From assembly GCA_007119095.1 (NCBI GenBank), contig SKQI01000191.1:1-9753 (forward strand): a stretch of 9,753 nucleotides of DNA. The letters run 5' to 3'. The translations under genes were made by a program, and so were the position numbers. The notes under the pieces are model-generated. The model worked only from the letters and a program-made list of their open reading frames with translations, made no database searches and was not told where the DNA came from. Positions 5,728-9,753 of this stretch are shown piece by piece; the first letter of the stretch is position 1, and each line of letters begins with the position of its first letter. Origin of the DNA: Wenzhouxiangella sp. Its GTDB lineage: Bacteria > Pseudomonadota > Gammaproteobacteria > Xanthomonadales > Wenzhouxiangellaceae.

Positions 5728-7741
5728 TGCCTTGATAGCTCTGGCCGTGCTCGCCCAGGCCGAAGACCTGCCCCGAATTGAAGTTCGCGCGCGCGACATC
5801 GATCCGGCCCAGGCCCAGGCCACGGCCGAGCTGAGTGCGCAGGAACTTGAAACGATCCGTCCTTCCCATCCTTCCGAGCTGTTTGCCCGTCTGCCCGGAT
5901 CCTGGGTCACCCGCGGCTCCGGCCAGGAACATTTAAGCGCGGTGCGCTCGCCGCTGCTGGCCGGGGCCGGCGGCTGTGGTGCCTTGCTGGTGCTGGAAGA
6001 CGGCGTGCCGGTGCGCCCGCCCGGCTTTTGCAACGTCAACGGCTTTTTCGAGATCAACCTGCTGCAAGCCGACTCGGTCAGCGTGCTGCGCGGGCCCGGC
6101 GGCCTGGGCCATGCCTCGGGCGGGCTGCACGGCGTGATCGATGTGCGCACGCGCTCTCCGCTTTATGCGCCGGCCAATCAGGCCCGGTTTGAAGTCGGCA
6201 GCGATGATTACCGACGTTTGGACTTGGGCCTGACCACCGAACTGGGCGAGGGCGCGCTGGGGGTTGATGTCAACCTGGTCGACGCCGGCAGTTTTCGCAT
6301 CGATGAGGGGTACGACCACCAGTTTGTTACCTTGAACCACGTCCAGCCCACCGAACGCGGACAGTGGCGGACGACCCTGGCTGCCGCCCGGCTGGATCAG
6401 GATACGGCCGGCTTCATCGTCGGTGAAAACAGCTATCGCGATGCCGTGGCTCGCCGGGCCAACGTCAACCCGGAGGCGTTTCGCACCGGCACGGCGCTGC
6501 GCCTGCACAGTCGCGGCGACTGGGTAGACGGCCAGGGGACCGAAAGCCGACTGAGTTTCTTTGCCCGCCGCTCGCGGATGAGCTTCCTGCAGCATTTCCT
6601 GCCCGGCCAGCCGCTGGAGCGCAACGGCCAGGTTTCGCTGGGCGTGCAGTTCGATCGCAGCCAGCCGCTCGCCGGTCTGGAACTGGACTGGGGCCTGGAT
6701 GCCGAGCTGTTTCGTGGCTTTCTGTTCCAGCAGCAGGACGGGCCTGCCGATGCGCCGCCGCCGGTGGCCGGCATCCGGCCGCCGGGACGGCACTACGACT
6801 ACGAGGTCGACGGCCAGCGCCTTGGTGGATACCTGGCCGGCACCTGGCGCCTGGGCGATGACTGGGAGCTTCGCGCCGGCGCTCACCTGGACTGGATTCG
6901 CTACGACTATGACAACGCGCTGGCTCCCGGCAACCTGGCCGAAGACGGCAGCGAGTGCGATTTTGGCGGCTGCCTCTATACGCGGCCCGATGACCGCACG
7001 GACAGCTTCTTCAACCTGGCCCCGGAGCTGACCCTCAGTCGCCAGTTCGACAACTGGCAAGGCTGGCTGCGTATCGCCCGCGGCTTTCGCGCCCCGCAGG
7101 CCACCGAGCTCTATCGCCTGCAAAGCGGCCAGACCGTGGCCGACCTGGATTCCGAAGTGCTCGATGCCATCGAGCTGGGCTTGCGCGGCGGCCAGCGCCT
7201 GGCCTGGGAACTGGTCGCCTTCGCCCAGCGCAAGGACAATTTCATTTTCCGTGATGCCGAGGGCTTCAATGTCTCCGATGGCAAGACGGATCATCGCGGT
7301 ATCGAGGCGTCGATGCGCTATCGGCTGGGCCACGGCCTCAGCGTAGCCGCGCGCGGTACCTACGCCATTCACCGCTACCGCTTTGACCGGGATCTGGGCG
7401 GAGAAACCATCATCAGTGGGCGCGATATTTCCTCGGCCCCGCGCCGGCTGTACTCCGCTGACCTGACCTGGCGTCCGCAGCAACGCTGGCTGGCCCAGCT
7501 GGCGTTCGAATCCACCGGCAGCTACTGGCTGGACGCAGCCAATACCCGAAGCTATGGCGGCCACCGCCTGTGGCACGGCCATGTCGAATACCAGTGGCAC
7601 GGTGGCTGGCAGACTGCCGTGCGCCTGCGGAATATCCTTGACCGGCGCTACGCCGAACGCGCCGACTTCGCCTTCGGCAACAACCGCTACTTCCCAGGCC
7701 CCGGCCGCAGCCTGTTCGTCCAGCTGGGCCGTGCCTGGTAG
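5720..7741 (+). CDS. TonB-dependent outer-membrane receptor
   Basis: The ATG at 5720 gives 673 residues beginning with a short signal peptide, MLDALIALAVLAQA, probably cut before residue 15. An earlier in-frame ATG at 5666 would put a charged segment before it and is less likely. PRIEVRARD (18-26) resembles a TonB box. The plug domain (about 35-145) has LVLEDGVPVRP, VSVLRGPGGLGHASGGLHGVIDV and a Cys pair, C86 and C104 (GFCNVN). The 22-strand barrel follows, with the conserved RGFRAPQATELYRLQ and LDSEVLDAIELGLRG stretches, a loop Cys pair C413/C418, NILDRRYAE, and a C-terminal strand ending in aromatic W (RSLFVQLGRAW), the usual BAM signal. There is no ribosome binding site; translation likely couples to the MFS gene. 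It imports a ligand into the periplasm using TonB energy; the ligand is unknown and no tonB/exbBD is nearby. Confidence 0.92.
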   Translation: MLDALIALAVLAQAEDLPRIEVRARDIDPAQAQATAELSAQELETIRPSHPSELFARLPGSWVTRGSGQEHLSAVRSPLLAGAGGCGALLVLEDGVPVRPPGFCNVNGFFEINLLQADSVSVLRGPGGLGHASGGLHGVIDVRTRSPLYAPANQARFEVGSDDYRRLDLGLTTELGEGALGVDVNLVDAGSFRIDEGYDHQFVTLNHVQPTERGQWRTTLAAARLDQDTAGFIVGENSYRDAVARRANVNPEAFRTGTALRLHSRGDWVDGQGTESRLSFFARRSRMSFLQHFLPGQPLERNGQVSLGVQFDRSQPLAGLELDWGLDAELFRGFLFQQQDGPADAPPPVAGIRPPGRHYDYEVDGQRLGGYLAGTWRLGDDWELRAGAHLDWIRYDYDNALAPGNLAEDGSECDFGGCLYTRPDDRTDSFFNLAPELTLSRQFDNWQGWLRIARGFRAPQATELYRLQSGQTVADLDSEVLDAIELGLRGGQRLAWELVAFAQRKDNFIFRDAEGFNVSDGKTDHRGIEASMRYRLGHGLSVAARGTYAIHRYRFDRDLGGETIISGRDISSAPRRLYSADLTWRPQQRWLAQLAFESTGSYWLDAANTRSYGGHRLWHGHVEYQWHGGWQTAVRLRNILDRRYAERADFAFGNNRYFPGPGRSLFVQLGRAW

Positions 7742-7812
7742 GCAGCAGAACGCTTTTCCTGGCGGTAAAGCCCGGGCCCATTTCAGTGCCCGCTGTCGAA
7801 GCACGAACAGAG

Positions 7813-7912
7813 AAAATCTTTTGGGACGCAAAGAAGCGGAGCAGCGAAGGGGCAAAAGTCTCGTTAAATGATGCTGCTTGGTTTCTTTGCTGCTTTGCGT
7901 CCCCAAGACTTT
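7813..7912. repeat. Imperfect inverted repeat with GACGCAAAG arms between receptor gene and proB
   Basis: The 291-bp gap 7742-8032 has no credible gene. It holds a left arm at 7813-7833, with TCTT, a G-run and ACGCAAAG, and a near-complementary right arm at 7893-7912 (CTTTGCGTCCCC then AAGACTTT). The arms differ by one indel and a few bases. The interior adds GCAGC (7841-7845) and GCTGC (7873-7877 and 7889-7893). Transcribed, it could fold into a long hairpin; a T-run (7916-7920) follows shortly, so it may also end the receptor message. The core motif recurs downstream of proB. Confidence 0.6.
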
Positions 7913-7990
7913 AGCTTTTTGCATTGCCAGGAAGTAAGACAAATTCCGGACGATTGGCGTCCCCCGCTGGCCTTCCCATGCCCGGCGCGC

Positions 7991-7996
7991 TAAAGT
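7991..7996 (+). promoter_or_regulatory. Possible -10 element TAAAGT for proB
   Basis: TAAAGT matches 4 of 6 positions of TATAAT and lies in the gap before proB. A start about 7 nt downstream would be near 8003, 30 nt before the proB ATG. No convincing -35 is visible at the usual spacing, so this is weak. Confidence 0.25.
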
Positions 7997-8032
7997 GCCG
8001 GCTTGTTTCCAAGGGCTGCCGGATCCGTTGTC

Positions 8033-9151
8033 ATGTCGAGGTCGCTGGATCAAATCTTTTCGGGCAAGGACTTGCTGGTGGTCAAGGTCGGGTCGTCGCT
8101 GCTGGTCGATGGCGACTGCCGCCTGCGCGATGCCTGGATGCGCCGACTGGTTAAGCGGCTAAGCAGTCGGCCGGGGCCGGTGGTGGTCGTATCTTCAGGA
8201 GCCATTGCGTTGGGAAGATCGGCGCTGGGCCTGGAGGGTAGGCCGCGCCTGTTGGCCCAGGCTCAAGCCGCTGCTGCCGTGGGCCAGATTCACCTGGCCG
8301 GCGCCTGGGCCAGTGCCTGGTCATCACAGGGCCGGCAGGCGGCCCAGATTCTGCTGACCCTGGGGGACCTGGAACAACGCCCCCGCTACCTGAACGCCCG
8401 GGCCACGCTGGAAACCCTGCTCGAGCGTTCCATCGTGCCGGTGGTCAACGAGAATGACACCGTGGCCACCGAGGAAATCCGCTTTGGCGACAACGACCGC
8501 CTGGCTGCCCGGGTCAGCGCGCTGCTGGGTGCCAATCATCTGCTGTTGCTCAGCGATGTCGACGGCCTTTACTCGGCCGACCCAACGGTCGACCCCAATG
8601 CCCGACACATCGAAACGGTCGATGGAATCACCCCGGACATCCAGGCCCTGGCCGGCAGCGCCCGCGCCGATGGCGTCGGCACCGGCGGCATGGCCAGCAA
8701 ACTGCAGGCCGCCCGCATCGCCACGGAAGCCGGTGTGGCAGTGATCCTGGCGGCCGGTACCGGCGATGACCCGCTCGGCGAGCTGATCGGTGGCGCAAAG
8801 CACACCACTTTTCACGCCGCGCGCCGGCCGATGGCCGCGCGCAAGCAGTGGCTGAAAAGCCTGCAGCAGCCGCAGGGTTGGATCGAAATCGACAGTGGCG
8901 CGCTGGCCGCCCTCGGCCGCGGGTCCAGCCTGCTGGCCGCCGGCGTGCGCGCCGTCCACGGCGAATTCGCCCGCGGCGACCTGGTTCGTATCCACGGCCC
9001 CGATGGTCCGGTCGGCCAGGGATTGACCGCCTACGGCGCCGACCAGGCCCGCCAGATCGTGGGCTTGAGCAGCGCCGACATCACCGAAGTCCTCGGCGAA
9101 GCCAGCCGCGGCCCCCTCATGCACCGCGACGATCTTGTTCTTTCTTTTTGA
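8033..9151 (+). CDS. proB: Glutamate 5-kinase
   Basis: ProB phosphorylates the gamma-carboxyl of glutamate with ATP, the first and feedback-regulated step of proline synthesis. The 372-residue product (E. coli ProB is 367) has an amino-acid-kinase domain then a PUA domain. Visible motifs: LLVVKVGSSLL with K18, VVSSGAIALGR with S54-G56, VVNENDTVATEE with N139-D142, FGDNDRLAA from F151, LLSDVDGLY and a GTGGMASKLQAA stretch. From about residue 280, GWIEIDSGALAALGRGSSLL begins the PUA domain. The ATG at 8033 fits the family N-terminus; an in-frame TTG at 8003 would add ten residues. The nearest ribosome-binding-like stretch, AAGGGC at 8011-8016, is 16 nt away. No proA or obg lies adjacent; it seems monocistronic, flanked by repeat-bearing gaps. 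Confidence 0.96.
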   Translation: MSRSLDQIFSGKDLLVVKVGSSLLVDGDCRLRDAWMRRLVKRLSSRPGPVVVVSSGAIALGRSALGLEGRPRLLAQAQAAAAVGQIHLAGAWASAWSSQGRQAAQILLTLGDLEQRPRYLNARATLETLLERSIVPVVNENDTVATEEIRFGDNDRLAARVSALLGANHLLLLSDVDGLYSADPTVDPNARHIETVDGITPDIQALAGSARADGVGTGGMASKLQAARIATEAGVAVILAAGTGDDPLGELIGGAKHTTFHAARRPMAARKQWLKSLQQPQGWIEIDSGALAALGRGSSLLAAGVRAVHGEFARGDLVRIHGPDGPVGQGLTAYGADQARQIVGLSSADITEVLGEASRGPLMHRDDLVLSF

Positions 9152-9153
9152 TT

Positions 9154-9173
9154 CTCTCGCGGAGGCGCAAAGG
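9154..9173 (+). repeat. CTCTCGC-GGCGCAAAGG repeat, copy 1
   Basis: The 20-nt unit begins 3 bp after the proB stop and matches copy 2 at 9418-9437 at 18 of 20 positions. It is followed by GCGAAGG (9175-9181), an A-run and CGTTTGA (9188-9194); CGTTTGA also follows copy 2. Confidence 0.75.
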
Positions 9174-9248
9174 CGCGAAGGAAAAAACGTTTGACGGTGA
9201 GCTGTCGTACAGAGGGGCGGGCAACTCCTATGGAAGATGATGCTGCGA

Positions 9249-9326
9249 GCCGTCCTCGGGTGGGGGATTTCGCTGAAGGCCTCGCCACGCGTCGAACTGA
9301 AGCGGAATTCACCACCCGAGGACGGC
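9249..9326. repeat. Long inverted repeat / hairpin downstream of proB
   Basis: A perfect 15-nt arm, GCCGTCCTCGGGTGG (9249-9263), is complementary to 9312-9326. The pairing continues inward, 9265-9274 with 9301-9310, with one mismatch (9264/9311) and two G-T pairs. The stem is thus about 26 positions around a 26-nt loop (9275-9300). No T-run follows on the + strand, so a simple terminator is unlikely. It may be a small non-autonomous element or a structured RNA; no transposase or target duplication is seen. Confidence 0.7.
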
Positions 9327-9352
9327 GTCCGATCCAGAACGAAGCCTCGAAG

Positions 9353-9405
9353 ACACCGAATTGGTTTTGAAGCAACCTCGGTGTATTCGGTGTTTTCCGT
9401 GGTTT
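9353..9405. repeat. CGGTGT/CCGTGG intergenic repeat with 9-bp inverted arms
   Basis: ACACCGAAT (9353-9361) is the exact reverse complement of ATTCGGTGT (9385-9393), with a 23-nt spacer. The right arm lies in a tandem-like run of CGGTGTATT, CGGTGTTTT, CCGTGGTTTT (9379-9406), which leads through a T-run (9411-9416) into repeat copy 2. From memory, this type of sequence is scattered in intergenic DNA of diverse bacteria; no search was possible. Confidence 0.55.
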
Positions 9406-9417
9406 TAGTCTTTTTTC

Positions 9418-9437
9418 CTCTCGCAAAGGCGCAAAGG
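9418..9437 (+). repeat. CTCTCGC-GGCGCAAAGG repeat, copy 2
   Basis: This copy reads CTCTCGCAAAGGCGCAAAGG, differing from copy 1 at the 8th and 9th bases only. CGTTTGA follows at 9444-9450. It is preceded directly by a T-run and the CGGTGT-type repeat. Confidence 0.75.
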
Positions 9438-9528
9438 GCAGAGCGTTTGATGTTACGCGGGTCGTGCTAACCAATTACGAAGCCCAACAGCTCAGGCGCA
9501 CTTCCCCAGAAAAGATTTTTTGATTTTT

Positions 9529-9545
9529 CCTTTGCGCCTTAGCGC
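9529..9545 (-). repeat. GGCGCAAAGG repeat, copy 3 (inverted)
   Basis: Read on the minus strand this is GCGCTAAGGCGCAAAGG, matching 15 of 17 bases of copy 2 (9421-9437). Its opposite orientation lets it pair with copy 1 or 2. The remainder of the gap up to 9640 shows only a weak possible hairpin (AACGT at 9597-9601 with ACGTT at 9624-9628, plus CGCG pairs inside) and no gene. Confidence 0.65.
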
Positions 9546-9645
9546 AGTTCGGAATCAAGGGGCGACTTGCCGAAGGCAAAAAGCCGCTTGGTGTAGAACG
9601 TCCGCGCGTGTCTTCGCGAGAGAACGTTTTCAAGGTTTGTTCCCC

Positions 9646-9651
9646 GGGAGG
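9646..9651 (+). promoter_or_regulatory. Candidate ribosome binding site of the last gene
   Basis: GGGAGG is a strong anti-16S match but lies 15 nt before the ATG at 9667, longer than usual. A TAA at 9655-9657 in the same frame rules out an earlier start between the two. Confidence 0.4.
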
Positions 9652-9666
9652 TGTTAATTTGTAGGC

Positions 9667-9753
9667 ATGAAAAGCGCTGAACTGTTTGTCAAATGCCTGG
9701 AGGCCGAAGGGGTCGAGCAGATCTTTGCCGTGCCTGGCGAGGAAAATCTCGAC
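9667..9753 (+). CDS. Thiamine-diphosphate enzyme, acetolactate synthase large-subunit-like (N-terminal 29 codons)
   Basis: Only the first 29 residues are inside the window. They read as the start of a TPP-enzyme N-terminal domain: an ELFVKCLEAEGVEQIFAVPGEENLD-type helix-strand unit in which a hydrophobic helix, EGV, the IFAVPG strand-turn and EEN follow in the order seen in acetolactate synthase-like proteins. Those enzymes condense two pyruvates into 2-acetolactate, for branched-chain amino acids or acetoin. The catalytic glutamate region and the Mg-TPP site are downstream and unseen, so other members (e.g. oxalyl-CoA decarboxylase, glyoxylate carboligase, sulfoacetaldehyde acetyltransferase types) remain possible. 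The ATG is preceded by a distant GGGAGG. The gene is separated from proB by 515 bp of repeats and is likely an independent unit. Confidence 0.72.
   Translation, partial: MKSAELFVKCLEAEGVEQIFAVPGEENLD

Noticed and set aside
5933..8053. 706-codon open frame on the minus strand
   Set aside because: It lies antisense to the receptor gene, whose signal peptide, plug and barrel motifs are clear. The antisense product is low in recognisable motifs, repetitive in Ala/Gly/Gln, and is what GC-rich codon bias produces.
8324..9124. 266-codon open frame on the minus strand
   Set aside because: Antisense to proB, which is unambiguous over its full length; no motif is recognisable in the antisense product.
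9154..9437. Insertion sequence or integron-like unit bounded by direct repeats
   Set aside because: No transposase or integrase frame lies between the copies, the repeats are imperfect, and no target-site duplication was found.
9237..9470. 77-codon plus-strand open frame after proB
   Set aside because: It runs through the hairpin and the repeats; its VYSVFSVVLVFF and LAKAQRAE stretches are translations of the repeat sequences. No ribosome binding site is seen.
9031..9474. 147-codon minus-strand open frame overlapping the end of proB
   Set aside because: It reads the repeats in reverse (FAPLREEKR-type peptide twice) and proB antisense; the repetition comes from the DNA repeats, not from a protein family.
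9154..9545. CRISPR array from the repeated GGCGCAAAGG units
   Set aside because: Copies are short, irregularly spaced, one is inverted, and no spacer regularity or cas gene is present.

Overview
The window looks like a GC-rich chromosomal segment of a gammaproteobacterium. The pcnB-folK-panB-panC order is the arrangement known from Gammaproteobacteria such as E. coli, and the PcnB and FolK products are clearly of that type. Species cannot be read from the sequence; a relative of the Lysobacterales/Chromatiales is my guess only.

Layout. (1) 1-2657, rightward: the 3' end of pcnB (RNA polyadenylation), folK (folate synthesis), panB and panC (pantothenate synthesis). Neighbours overlap by 4 bp or lie 4 bp apart, so this is one tightly coupled operon. 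(2) 2794-4364, leftward: a YiiD_C-type hotdog thioesterase, a small outer-membrane lipoprotein of unknown function and an orphan ParA/MinD-like ATPase, apparently one operon converging on panC. (3) A 49-bp divergent gap, 4365-4413, carries back-to-back -10-like hexamers, each 6 nt from its start codon, suggesting leaderless transcripts. (4) 4414-7741, rightward: a 12-helix MFS transporter overlapping by 8 bp a TonB-dependent outer-membrane receptor, plausibly a two-membrane transport unit of unknown substrate. (5) 8033-9151: proB (proline synthesis), standing alone between two repeat-bearing intergenic regions. (6) 9152-9666: 515 bp without a credible gene, holding several copies of a GGCGCAAAGG motif, a large hairpin of 26-nt arms and a 'CGGTGT/CCGTGG' repeat. 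(7) 9667-9753: the first 29 codons of a thiamine-diphosphate enzyme resembling the acetolactate synthase large subunit.

Most genes are housekeeping. I see no CRISPR array, tRNA, rRNA, transposase, phage gene or defence system. The less ordinary parts are the thioesterase-lipoprotein-ParA operon, the MFS/receptor pair, the possible leaderless divergent promoters, and the repeats flanking proB.
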